NCBI GenBank assembly: GCA_964603725.1
Contig: CAZRWW010000017.1
Span: 14,450 to 78,449, forward strand
Reading direction: 5' to 3'
Length of the DNA stretch: 64,000 bases
Origin: CAZDKK01 sp964603725
GTDB taxonomy: Bacteria; Eisenbacteria; RBG-16-71-46; CAIMUX01; WJJG01
Below, piece by piece: positions 1-7,184 of this stretch; position 1 is the stretch's first letter, and each line of letters starts with the position of its first letter. The notes under the pieces were generated by a model. That model saw nothing but the letters and a program-made list of their open reading frames with translations. It searched no databases and was not told where the DNA came from. Both the position numbers and the translations under genes were made by a program.

Positions 1-218
1 ACGATCCCGGCGTAGGTCACGGTGTCGACGCCGATGCCGCCGTAGCTCTCGGGGATCGCCGCCCCGAAGAGGCCGAGGTCTCGCATCTGCTCCAGGATGC
101 CCGGCGCGAAGGACGCTTGCTCGTCCATCTCCCGCGCCCGCGGGGCGATCTCGCCCTGGGCGAACTCGCGCACGCCCGCGATGATCAGGCGCTGGTCTTC
201 GGTGTGCTCGAACTGCAA
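1..218 (-). CDS. Acyl-CoA dehydrogenase, N-terminal part (runs off window)
   Basis: Only the first 72 or so residues lie in the window. They read as the N-terminal helical domain of an acyl-CoA dehydrogenase (for example EDQRLIIAGVREFAQ, then a DLGLFGAAIPESYGG stretch), the FAD enzymes that oxidise acyl-CoA thioesters at C2-C3 and pass electrons to ETF. The likely start is TTG at 218, because GGAGGAGG lies about 9 nt upstream and no ATG fits the family start. It follows a complete acyl-CoA dehydrogenase on the same strand after a 113-bp gap, so the two are probably co-transcribed paralogs. Family assignment is firm; substrate is unknown. Confidence 0.8.
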   Translation of the reverse strand, partial: MQFEHTEDQRLIIAGVREFAQGEIAPRAREMDEQASFAPGILEQMRDLGLFGAAIPESYGGIGVDTVTYAGI

Positions 219-331
219 GGTCTCTCGCCTCCTCCCCACCCAGGATCGCGACCGCCCCCCGTGGCCGGCGACCCGGCCCGTCGCCCGCCCGCGAGCAGGC
301 CCCGGCCTCGCCCGCGAACCGAGGCCGGCGC

Positions 332-1474
332 CTACCCGCGGATCAACCGGCGGGCAATGATGAGCCTCTGGATCTCCGACGTGCCCTCGTAGAGCTCCGT
401 GATCTTGGCGTCGCGGAAGTGGCGCTCGACGTGATAGTCCTGCGTGTAGCCGTATCCGCCGTGGACCTGGATCGCCTCGTCGCAGACCTCGACCGCGATG
501 CGGCTGGCGTAGAGCTTCGCCATCGAAGAGGCCGTGGCGTAGTCGCCGCCGTTCACGCGCAGCCAGGCGGCCTTCATGGTCAGCAGGTGGGCGGCCTCGA
601 TCTTGGTCGCCATGTCGGCCAGCTTCCACTGAATCGCCTGGAACTCGGCGATCGGCCGGCCGAACTGCTGGCGCGTCTTGGCGTGCTCGACCGCCCGGCG
701 AAACGCGGCGCGGGCGATGCCGATCGCCTGGCTGGCGATGCCGATGCGCCCCGAGTCGAGCGCCTCCATGGCGATCTTGAAGCCGCGCCCCTCCTCGCCC
801 AGCAGGTTCTCCTTGGGGATGCGCGCGTCCTCGAGGATGATCTCGGTCGTCATCGACCCGCGGATGCCCAGGGTCTTCTCGCGCGTGCCGCGCTTGACGC
901 CGGGATGGTCGATCTCGCAGATGAAGGCGCTGATCCCGCGACTGCCCTTCTCCGGGTCGGTGCTGGCGAAGACGATGTAGACGTCGGCGAAGCCGCCGTT
1001 GGTGATGAAGATCTTGGTGCCGTTGAGGATGTAGTGATCGCCCTGCAGCACGGCGCGCGTCTTCTGGTTGCCGGCGTCCGAGCCGGCGTCGGGCTCGGTC
1101 AGGCAGTAGGCGCCGAGCTTCTCGCCCTGGGCCAGGGGCGTCAGGTACGTCTTCTTCTGCTCCGGGGTGGCGTACAGGCGCAGCGGCTCGCACACGAGCG
1201 AGTTGTTGACGTCCATGATGACGCCCGTCGTCGCGCAGCCGCGGGAGATCTCCTCCATCGCCACGACGTAGCAGATGTCGTCGAGGCCGGCGCCGCCGAA
1301 CTCCTCGGGCACCATCATGCCCATGAAGCCCAGCTCGCCCAGCTTGCGCACGACCTCGAGCGGCGGCTCCTTGGTCTCGTCCACGCGCTCGGCGATCGGC
1401 ACGAGCTCCTTGTCCGCGAAGTCCCGGGCCGTGTCCTGGATCATCTTGTGTTCGTCACTCAGCGCGAAGTCCAT
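332..1474 (-). CDS. Acyl-CoA dehydrogenase (short/medium-chain type)
   Basis: The 380-residue product has the normal length and all landmarks of the family: an N-terminal helical domain with FMGMMVPEEFGGAGLD, the FAD-contacting YCLTEPDAGSDAG segment near residue 130, FITNGGFADVYIVFA in the beta domain, and a C-terminal QVHGGYGYTQDYHVER/YEGTSEIQRL region holding the expected catalytic Glu. It should dehydrogenate acyl-CoA in the cytosol with ETF as acceptor. ATG at 1474 was chosen because AGGAGG precedes it at good spacing and the family start fits; an upstream in-frame extension looks non-coding. It lies downstream of meaB and a B12-binding mutase subunit, which suggests branched-chain or propionyl/butyryl-CoA metabolism. 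Exact substrate cannot be told from sequence. Confidence 0.93.
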   Translation of the reverse strand: MDFALSDEHKMIQDTARDFADKELVPIAERVDETKEPPLEVVRKLGELGFMGMMVPEEFGGAGLDDICYVVAMEEISRGCATTGVIMDVNNSLVCEPLRLYATPEQKKTYLTPLAQGEKLGAYCLTEPDAGSDAGNQKTRAVLQGDHYILNGTKIFITNGGFADVYIVFASTDPEKGSRGISAFICEIDHPGVKRGTREKTLGIRGSMTTEIILEDARIPKENLLGEEGRGFKIAMEALDSGRIGIASQAIGIARAAFRRAVEHAKTRQQFGRPIAEFQAIQWKLADMATKIEAAHLLTMKAAWLRVNGGDYATASSMAKLYASRIAVEVCDEAIQVHGGYGYTQDYHVERHFRDAKITELYEGTSEIQRLIIARRLIRG

Positions 1475-1586
1475 GCCCCTTCCTCCTGCCTGTCCGCCCT
1501 GCCGGCTGCCGTCCCGGGCTCCCCGGCGCGAGACGACCGGCGCCGCCACAACGGCCGCCCAGCGTCCGGCGCCGGCCGGCCCTTAC

Positions 1587-1997
1587 CTAGCGGTCCTTCC
1601 GGCTGCGTTCGTACCAGTCGCGGATGTACTTAATCGGCTCGGTGGTCGGCGTGCCGGGGCCGACGATCGCCCCCACGCCCATCGCGACCAACCGCGCGGC
1701 GTCCTCGCTCGGGATGATGCCCCCGCCGATCACGTGCATGTCCCCCGCGCCGCGTTCCTTGAGCAGCTCGAGAATGCGCGGGAAGATCGTCATGTGGGCG
1801 CCCGACAGCACCGAGAGCGACACGATGTCGACGTCCTCCTGGATCGCCGCGTCGACGATCATCTCGGGCGTCTGGTGGAGCCCCGTGTAGATCACCTCGA
1901 ATCCGGCGTCGCGGAAGGCGGTGGCGATCACCTTGGCGCCCCGGTCGTGCCCGTCCAGCCCGGGCTTGGCCACCAGAATGCGGATCTTCTTGTCCAC
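1587..1997 (-). CDS. Cobalamin-binding subunit of methylmalonyl-CoA mutase type
   Basis: This 136-residue protein is a stand-alone B12-binding domain matching the C-terminal domain of methylmalonyl-CoA mutases. The DGHDRG motif near residue 15 supplies the His that coordinates cobalt from below, and the SVLSG and GGGIIP loops follow at the usual places. In lineages with split mutases, this small subunit pairs with a separate catalytic chain to interconvert succinyl-CoA and methylmalonyl-CoA. The catalytic subunit is not in the window. The GTG start has GGAGG about 8 nt upstream. It lies 16 bp after meaB, which fits a mutase-repair operon. A related mutase such as isobutyryl- or ethylmalonyl-CoA mutase is possible. 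Confidence 0.9.
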   Translation of the reverse strand: MDKKIRILVAKPGLDGHDRGAKVIATAFRDAGFEVIYTGLHQTPEMIVDAAIQEDVDIVSLSVLSGAHMTIFPRILELLKERGAGDMHVIGGGIIPSEDAARLVAMGVGAIVGPGTPTTEPIKYIRDWYERSRKDR

Positions 1998-2013
1998 TGC
2001 GCGTCCTCCCCGC

Positions 2014-3033
2014 CTACGATCCGTTGCCGTCGAAGCAGTCGGCGAGCACCGACTCGACCCACCGGTAAGGCGACGTCTGCCGGCGAACCATGGTCTGGGC
2101 GGCCTCCTTCAGGCGCTCCTCGATGCGGGCCCGCGCCCAGACGCTCTCGAGCAGCGACCGGCCCAGCAGGGCGCGGACGCGCCGCTCGAGCTTCTCGGCG
2201 CGAATGCGCTCGAGTCGCTCGCTGTCGCGCGTCAGCCACGCGCGATGGGCCTCGATCGCGGCGATCACGGTGTCGATCCCCGTGCCGCGCTCGGCCACGG
2301 TCGTGCAGATCGGCGGCCGCCAGTCGATCTGCGCGTACTTGGCCGCCAGCTCGAGGGTGTTCTGCAGGTCCCGCACCAGCCGATCCCCGCCCTCGCGGTC
2401 GAACTTGTTCACCACGAAGACGTCGGCGCCCTCGATGATCCCGGCCTTCATCACCTGCACCGCGTCGCCCGACTCGGGCACAAGGATGAGCACCGTCGTG
2501 TCGGCCAGCTCCACGACCTCGAGCTCGGCCTGGCCGACGCCGACCGTCTCGATCAGGATCCAGTCGAACCCGGCCGCCTCGAGCACCTCGCTGGCCTCGT
2601 AGGTCGTCGCGGCGACGCCCCCCAGGCTGCCGCGCGAGGCCATGCTGCGCACGAAGAACCCCTCGTCGCCGGTCGAGCCCGGCATGCGGATGCGATCGCC
2701 CAGAATCGCGCCGCCGCTGAACGGGCTGGTGGGATCGACCGCCAGCACGCCCACGGTCTCGCCGCGCGCCCGCAGCTCGCCGGCGCAGGCGTTGACGAGG
2801 GTGCTCTTGCCCGCCCCCGGGGGCCCGGTGATCCCGACCCGGCGCGCGCGTCCGGTCCGCTGGTAGATCACGTCCAGCAGATGCCGCCCGATCGGCGTGC
2901 CGTTCTCGACCTGGGTGATCGCCCGCGCGATCGCCCGCCGGTCGCGGAGCGTGAGGCGCTGGGCCAGCTCCCGGGCCCGGTCGCCGTCGCGCGCGGCGCT
3001 GTTCGCGTGTCGATCCTCTGCCGGCGTCGTCAT
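2014..3033 (-). CDS. meaB: Methylmalonyl-CoA mutase-associated GTPase MeaB
   Basis: The 339-residue product belongs to the MeaB/ArgK G3E GTPases. The P-loop GPPGAGKST is near residue 70, a TVGVGQAE switch segment lies near residue 165, and the NKFDREG base-specificity motif lies near residue 210. MeaB gates delivery of adenosylcobalamin to methylmalonyl-CoA mutase and protects or reactivates the enzyme. The ATG at 3033 has AGGGAG about 5 nt upstream. The gene for the B12-binding mutase subunit follows after 16 bp, and two acyl-CoA dehydrogenases lie beyond, so a common transcript is likely. A candidate promoter sits just upstream at the end of yraN. Confidence 0.94.
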   Translation of the reverse strand: MTTPAEDRHANSAARDGDRARELAQRLTLRDRRAIARAITQVENGTPIGRHLLDVIYQRTGRARRVGITGPPGAGKSTLVNACAGELRARGETVGVLAVDPTSPFSGGAILGDRIRMPGSTGDEGFFVRSMASRGSLGGVAATTYEASEVLEAAGFDWILIETVGVGQAELEVVELADTTVLILVPESGDAVQVMKAGIIEGADVFVVNKFDREGGDRLVRDLQNTLELAAKYAQIDWRPPICTTVAERGTGIDTVIAAIEAHRAWLTRDSERLERIRAEKLERRVRALLGRSLLESVWARARIEERLKEAAQTMVRRQTSPYRWVESVLADCFDGNGS

Positions 3034-3144
3034 GCGGCTCCCTGCTCATTCGACCGGCCGCGGCCCGTCGCGGGCGCGCTGCGCTGGCGGACCCCTCTCG
3101 GGAAGGGAGTCGCCAGAGGGCCGGATCTTGCAACATCGAAGCAG

Positions 3145-3172
3145 GTTATCAGGGACACGCCGGCGGTGTCAA
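3145..3172 (-). promoter_or_regulatory. Candidate sigma-70 promoter for meaB operon
   Basis: On the minus strand TTGACA (3172-3167) is followed after 16 nt by GATAAC (3150-3145). The -35 box overlaps the yraN stop codon, and transcription would start about 105 nt ahead of meaB. It would let the mutase/acyl-CoA dehydrogenase module be expressed separately from the upstream housekeeping run. The -10 is imperfect, so this is a prediction only. Confidence 0.4.
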
Positions 3173-3633
3173 TCGAGCGGCGCCGCGCCGGACCATCCCG
3201 GCAGATGGCGCAGGCGCAAGCCCAGGCCCTCGATCTCGACCGAGATCACATCCAGGCGCGCCCGGCAGCGCGTTCCGGGCGCCAGCTCCCCCAGGAGCCC
3301 GCGCATGGCCCGCGCGAGGTTCGCCCGCTTGCGCCACCCCACGGAATCCTCCGGGCGGCCGTGGCTGCGGCTCGACCGCAGGCGGACCTCCACGAAGGCC
3401 ACGACGTCGCCGCGCCGGGCGATCAGGTCGACCTCCCAGGGCCCGCAGCGCCGATTGCGGGCGAGGAGCCGGTAGCCAGCCAGCTCCAGGTAGGCCGCCG
3501 CCAGCGTCTCGCCGAGCCGCCCGCGGCGCGCGGCCGACGGCAGGCGGGCTTCGGCGCCGCCCGGATCGGCGCGAGGCCCGGCGCTGGCAGGAGTGTCCGG
3601 CGCCGATCGGAATGGATCGGTCGTGGGCATCAT
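3169..3633 (-). CDS. yraN: YraN/UPF0102 family nuclease-fold protein
   Basis: The 154-residue product matches the UPF0102 (YraN) family, which has a restriction-endonuclease-like fold. The core runs RRGRLGETLAAAYLELAGY, RNRRCGPWEVDLIARRGD and VVAFVEVRLRSS, giving the family's Glu, Asp and V-E-V-(K/R) residues; here the usual Lys of VEVK is Arg. Its biological role is unsettled; nuclease activity is inferred from the fold. The first 30 or so residues are Pro/Ala-rich and poorly conserved. It starts at ATG 3633, 24 bp after rnhB, an association seen in many bacteria next to rplS-rnhB. Confidence 0.9.
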   Translation of the reverse strand: MMPTTDPFRSAPDTPASAGPRADPGGAEARLPSAARRGRLGETLAAAYLELAGYRLLARNRRCGPWEVDLIARRGDVVAFVEVRLRSSRSHGRPEDSVGWRKRANLARAMRGLLGELAPGTRCRARLDVISVEIEGLGLRLRHLPGWSGAAPLD

Positions 3634-3657
3634 CGGTCCCCTCTTCTACCGCTATCC

Positions 3658-4365
3658 CTAGCCCGCGGATGGCCAGGTGCGCGCGAAAAAGCGGCGCGGG
3701 GCGCCCAGCTCCATCTGCACGGGCTCGCCGAGCAGAACCCGCACGGGCGCGAAGGAACGGCGATGGATGGGACAGGGACCGTGGCGGCGCAGGGCCTCCA
3801 GATGCTCGGGGGTGGGATAGCCCTTGTGGCGGTCGAAGCCGTAGGCGGGGTGGCGGCGGGCGAGCTCGGCCATGGAGCGATCGCGCGACACCTTGGCGAC
3901 GATGCTCGCCGCGGCGATCGCCAGACAGAGCGCGTCGCCGTGGACGATCCCCTGCTGGGGCAGGTCGCAGCCGGGAATCACCCAACCGTCGACCAGGACC
4001 GCGTCGGGCGGCTGATCCAGGGCGGCCAGGGCCCGGCGCATGGCGAGAAAGCTGGCCTGACGGATGTTGAGGCGGTCGATCTCGTCCGGCTCGGCGCGGC
4101 CCCAGGCCAGGCGGGCGCCGGAGCGACTCAGGGCTTCAAAGAGCTCCTCGCGCCGCTCGGGCGCCAGCTTCTTCGAGTCGTCGATGCCGCTCGGCACGCG
4201 CCGCCCGAGGATGACCGCTCCCGCCATCACCGGGCCGGCCAGGCAGCCGCGCCCGGCCTCGTCGACGCCGGCCACAAGAGAAAGCCCCCGCCGCCGCCAC
4301 ACGCCTTCGTGGCGACGACTGGGGCGTTGCGCTCGCTGGGCCGCGCGATCAGCGATCGAGCTCAC
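3658..4365 (-). CDS. rnhB: Ribonuclease HII
   Basis: RNase HII removes ribonucleotides and RNA from RNA:DNA hybrids. The 235-residue protein carries the signature VAGVDEAGRGCLAGPV near residue 30, giving the Asp-Glu metal ligands, then the DDSKKL segment and a later AIAAASIVAKVSRDR block typical of type II enzymes. It starts at GTG 4365, whose last bases overlap the rplS stop as GTGA, so the two genes are translationally coupled. The first 28 residues form a basic extension ahead of the catalytic core. The rplS-rnhB-yraN order is a common bacterial arrangement. Confidence 0.95.
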   Translation of the reverse strand: MSSIADRAAQRAQRPSRRHEGVWRRRGLSLVAGVDEAGRGCLAGPVMAGAVILGRRVPSGIDDSKKLAPERREELFEALSRSGARLAWGRAEPDEIDRLNIRQASFLAMRRALAALDQPPDAVLVDGWVIPGCDLPQQGIVHGDALCLAIAAASIVAKVSRDRSMAELARRHPAYGFDRHKGYPTPEHLEALRRHGPCPIHRRSFAPVRVLLGEPVQMELGAPRRFFARTWPSAG

Positions 4366-4772
4366 GACTCGGTCGGCGACGCTTCGTTCGGCTTCTGCTC
4401 GGACTGCGTCTCGGCCTCCAGGTCGACCATGCGCGACTTCTCGCGGATGCGCGCGCCCTTGCCCGTGCGGCCGCGCAGATAGGTGAGCTTGGCCCGGCGC
4501 ACGCGGCCGCGGCGGACGACCTCGATACCCTCGACGTTGGGCGAGTGCAGAGGGAAGATGCGCTCGATCCCCACGCCGTCGGACACCTTGCGCACGGTGA
4601 ACGTCTCGCCGGTCCCCGAGTGGCTGCGGGCGATGACCACGCCCTGGAACGCCTGCTGGCGCACCTTCTCGCCCTCAACGACGCGCACGCGCACCCGCAC
4701 GGTGTCGCCCGGTCCGAACTCCGGCACGTCCTGCTTGAGATGAGGAGCCTCGATGTTCCGAATCACGTCCAT
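4362..4772 (-). CDS. rplS: 50S ribosomal protein L19
   Basis: L19 binds 23S rRNA at the 30S-50S interface. The 136-residue product has the full fold, with PEFGPGDTVRVRVRVVEG near residue 18 and a C-terminal RRGRVRRAKLTYLRGRTGK segment, followed by an acidic tail of about 20 residues that extends the usual 115-120 residue length. It starts at ATG 4772 behind a run of G. It is downstream of trmD by 57 bp in the standard rpsP-khpA-rimM-trmD-rplS order. Confidence 0.97.
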   Translation of the reverse strand: MDVIRNIEAPHLKQDVPEFGPGDTVRVRVRVVEGEKVRQQAFQGVVIARSHSGTGETFTVRKVSDGVGIERIFPLHSPNVEGIEVVRRGRVRRAKLTYLRGRTGKGARIREKSRMVDLEAETQSEQKPNEASPTES

Positions 4773-4829
4773 GCCCCACCCCCCTGTTCCGAGTCCCGGG
4801 CGCCAGCGGCCCTCAAGGACCTATCGTCT

Positions 4830-5660
4830 TCAGTTTCGGTCTGTATCCCCCGCACCGCGAGCCCGGTGCTCGGATTCTCCCTCGCCGGCCGGCCCGCCGC
4901 CGGCCAAGGCCGGTTTCCGCCAGCCGAGACGCGCCAGCACGGCCCGATCCTCGGCGTCGAGCGTCGCCCGCGCGAGCAGGTCCGGCCGCAGCCGCAGCGT
5001 GCGCGCGAGCGCCTCCGCACGCCGCCAGCGAGCCACCTCGGCGTGGTGGCCCGAGAGCAGCACGGCCGGCACCGACCGGCCGCGGAACTCCTCGGGGCGC
5101 GTGTAGTACGCGCAATCGAGCAGCCCGCTCGTGAAGCTGTCGCCCAGGGCCGAGTCGAGATCCCCCAGGACACCTGGGATCAATCGCATCACACCGTCGA
5201 TGATCACCATGGCGGCCAGCTCGCCGCCCGAGATCACATAGTCGCCGAGCGAGATCTCCTCGTCGACGTACTCCCGGAGGCGATCATCGACGTCCTTGTA
5301 GCGGCCGCAGACCAGCACCAGGTCCGTGCCTCGCGCGTGCTCCGCGAGAAACCCCTGGTCCAGCGCGCGACCCTGCGGCCCCAGCAGGACCACGCGACGG
5401 CGCCCCCGTGGCTCCGGCAGCGCCTCGAGGGCGCGCACGGCCGGCTCGATCTTGAGCACCATGCCCGGACCGCCGCCGTAGGGCCGGTCGTCGATGGTGC
5501 GGTGCCGGTCGTCCGCGTAGTCTCGCAGGTTCACGATCCGCAGCGTCGCCAGGCGCCGGTCGAGCGCCACGCGGATCATTCCCTCGGTGTCCAGGCTCCC
5601 GAACAGCGTCGGGAAGCCGGTCACCACCGTGATCGCGACCGGCGCGGCTTGCGCGTTCAC
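4830..5660 (-). CDS. trmD: tRNA (guanine-37-N1)-methyltransferase
   Basis: TrmD methylates N1 of G37 next to the anticodon using S-adenosylmethionine, preventing frameshifting. The 276-residue product shows the SPOUT trefoil-knot signatures DDRPYGGGPGMVLKIEP near residue 60, LVCGRYKDVDDRL near residue 135, and GDYVISGGELAAMVIID near residue 160. The C-terminal half carries the usual helical tRNA-binding domain, with an acidic/Gly-rich tail. GTG at 5660 overlaps the rimM stop as GTGA, implying coupled translation. Confidence 0.96.
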   Translation of the reverse strand: MNAQAAPVAITVVTGFPTLFGSLDTEGMIRVALDRRLATLRIVNLRDYADDRHRTIDDRPYGGGPGMVLKIEPAVRALEALPEPRGRRRVVLLGPQGRALDQGFLAEHARGTDLVLVCGRYKDVDDRLREYVDEEISLGDYVISGGELAAMVIIDGVMRLIPGVLGDLDSALGDSFTSGLLDCAYYTRPEEFRGRSVPAVLLSGHHAEVARWRRAEALARTLRLRPDLLARATLDAEDRAVLARLGWRKPALAGGGPAGEGESEHRARGAGDTDRN

Positions 5661-6217
5661 GGCTCGATCAACCCTTTCAGATCCTTGAGCACCACCCGGC
5701 GGGCAGCCAGGTCGATGCTGGCGATCGCGTCCCGGATGGCCGGCACGAGAACCTCGCGGCGCCCGTCGCGCACGACGAAGACATCGTTGCCGGCCGTCTC
5801 CAGAATCTCGACCAGCTTCCCCAGGGGCCGCCCGTCGGCGGCGAAGACCTCGAGCCCGATGAGCTGGAAGTGGTAATAGCTCCCCTCCTCCAGTATCGGC
5901 AGCTCGCGGACGCGCACCAGAACGGTGCTGCCCACCCAGGGCTGCACTTCTGCGATGTCAGCCAGACCCGTGAAGCTGACCACCAGCTTGGTGGAAAGCT
6001 CCCGGCACCCGGCGACGCGCACCGTCCGCCGCTCGCGGCCCGATGCCAGCACGAGCTCCTGTCCGGGTCGGAACGGCTCGTCCGACTCCGTCAGGCGGTG
6101 GACCACGATCTCGCCGCGCAGACCGAAGGTCTTGCCCAGCCGGCCCACCGCGACCCAGTCCTCATCGCCGCCTGCGCTCGCCTCTGTGCTGTCCAACGGC
6201 ACCGTTTCGACCGCCAC
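5657..6217 (-). CDS. rimM: Ribosome maturation factor RimM
   Basis: RimM assists assembly of the 30S head through S19. The 186-residue protein has the N-terminal RimM domain (WVAVGRLGKTFGLRGEI near residue 21) and the C-terminal PRC-barrel (SYYHFQLIGLEVFAADG, then GNDVFVVRDG and LVPAIRDAI). The start is probably GTG 6217, but the Shine-Dalgarno is weak, and residues 1-20 are an acidic unconserved lead. It lies between khpA (38 bp away) and trmD (4-bp overlap), the canonical order. Confidence 0.95.
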   Translation of the reverse strand: MAVETVPLDSTEASAGGDEDWVAVGRLGKTFGLRGEIVVHRLTESDEPFRPGQELVLASGRERRTVRVAGCRELSTKLVVSFTGLADIAEVQPWVGSTVLVRVRELPILEEGSYYHFQLIGLEVFAADGRPLGKLVEILETAGNDVFVVRDGRREVLVPAIRDAIASIDLAARRVVLKDLKGLIEP

Positions 6218-6255
6218 CCCCGTGTGCGCGGGGCCCGCGCGGGGCCCCGGCGACC

Positions 6256-6486
6256 CTACTCCAGAATCTCCAAGACGGCGCGCTTGTTCTGCTTCGTGGC
6301 CGCGGCCGACAGTATCGTACGGATCGCCCGAATGGTGCGCCCGTGCTTGCCGATCACTTTGCCGAGGTCGCCCTCGCCGACCCTCAGCTCATACACCGTG
6401 GTCTTCTCTCCCACGACCTCGCGGACTTCGACGTCATCCGGCTGGTCCACCAGTGCCTTCGTGAGGAATTCGATCAGCTCTTTCAT
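6256..6486 (-). CDS. khpA: KH-domain RNA-binding protein KhpA
   Basis: This 76-residue protein is a single type II KH domain with the KVIGKHGRTIRAIR motif that contains the GxxG loop contacting RNA. KhpA (YlqC family) binds many RNAs and, in firmicutes, works with KhpB in cell-division and elongation control. Length and position between rpsP and rimM are exactly as in other bacteria. The ATG at 6486 has AAGGAG about 10 nt upstream. Function in this organism is inferred from family only. Confidence 0.93.
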   Translation of the reverse strand: MKELIEFLTKALVDQPDDVEVREVVGEKTTVYELRVGEGDLGKVIGKHGRTIRAIRTILSAAATKQNKRAVLEILE

Positions 6487-6688
6487 TCCCGCTCGCTCCT
6501 TCTCGAGTCTTCGGACCGGTTGCGGATCGTCCGGTCCTTGGGCTTCATTGGGCTCGGACCGCGCTGAACCTAGCTGTACCTGCTAGCGAGCCCGCCTTGG
6601 CCCCGGAAGCGACCGCTGCGCCCGGCAGTCCGCCGAGCCGCCCAGTCGCCCCACCGGGGTACCCAGTTTGGGGTAACCACTCCGGCGC

Positions 6689-7057
6689 CTACGCGCCCGC
6701 GATATCACCCGCTCCGGCGGGTGTAGTTTCACCCTCCCGCGGCGATGCCGGCGGCGGCGCCGCCGTCTCGCCCATCAGGGCCGCCGACGTGCCCGCGGTG
6801 GGAGCCGGCCGATTCCCGTGCTTCTCGACGCGTTTGATGAGACTGCGCACCGAAACGCTCGGCTGGGCGCCCTGGCCGATCCAGTAGCGGATCCGCTCGG
6901 TGTCCAGATAGAGCAGATCGGGATTGGGGAGCGGGTCGTAGTAGCCGAGCTTCTCCAGGAACGCCCCGTCGCGCTGCTTGCGCGAATCCATGACCACCAC
7001 CCGGAAAAACGGCCGGTTGCGAGCCCCCGCTCTCTGAAGCCGGATCACAGCCCCCAC
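6689..7057 (-). CDS. rpsP: 30S ribosomal protein S16
   Basis: The first 85 residues match S16 throughout: GAVIRLQRAGARNRPFFRVV, DSRKQRDGAFLEKLGYYDPL, then the DTERIRYWIGQGAQPSVSVR segment. S16 binds the 5' domain of 16S rRNA early in 30S assembly. The remaining 35 or so residues are an Ala/Pro/Thr-rich extension lacking family similarity. The start is GTG 7057 with a strong AAGGAGG 5 nt before it; an out-of-frame ATG overlaps this site. It heads the rpsP-khpA-rimM-trmD-rplS group, 127 bp after ffh. Confidence 0.95.
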   Translation of the reverse strand: MGAVIRLQRAGARNRPFFRVVVMDSRKQRDGAFLEKLGYYDPLPNPDLLYLDTERIRYWIGQGAQPSVSVRSLIKRVEKHGNRPAPTAGTSAALMGETAAPPPASPREGETTPAGAGDIAGA

Positions 7058-7141
7058 GGCATCCTCCTTCTCGTCGCCTTCGTCGCTCTGGTCTCGTATC
7101 TCGTTTCGACTTCTGGTCTTTGCTCTTGGTCTGGTTCCGTG

Positions 7142-7179
7142 CCTCGGCCCGTCGGCCGAGAACGCCCGCCCAGCGGCGG
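7142..7179 (-). other. Two tandem hairpins between ffh and rpsP
   Basis: Two perfect inverted repeats lie back to back: a 7-bp CTCGGCC/GGCCGAG stem (7142-7159) and a 6-bp CCCGCC/GGCGGG stem (7164-7179), each with a 4-nt loop. Neither is followed by a T-run, so they do not look like a standard intrinsic terminator. They may adjust transcript levels or stability between ffh and the ribosomal genes. Confidence 0.35.
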
Positions 7180-7184
7180 GTGCC

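Noticed and set aside
1921..4482. An 853-codon open frame on the plus strand
   Set aside because: It runs antisense through meaB, yraN and rnhB, which are clear; the predicted product is Arg/Ala/His-rich and unlike any family.
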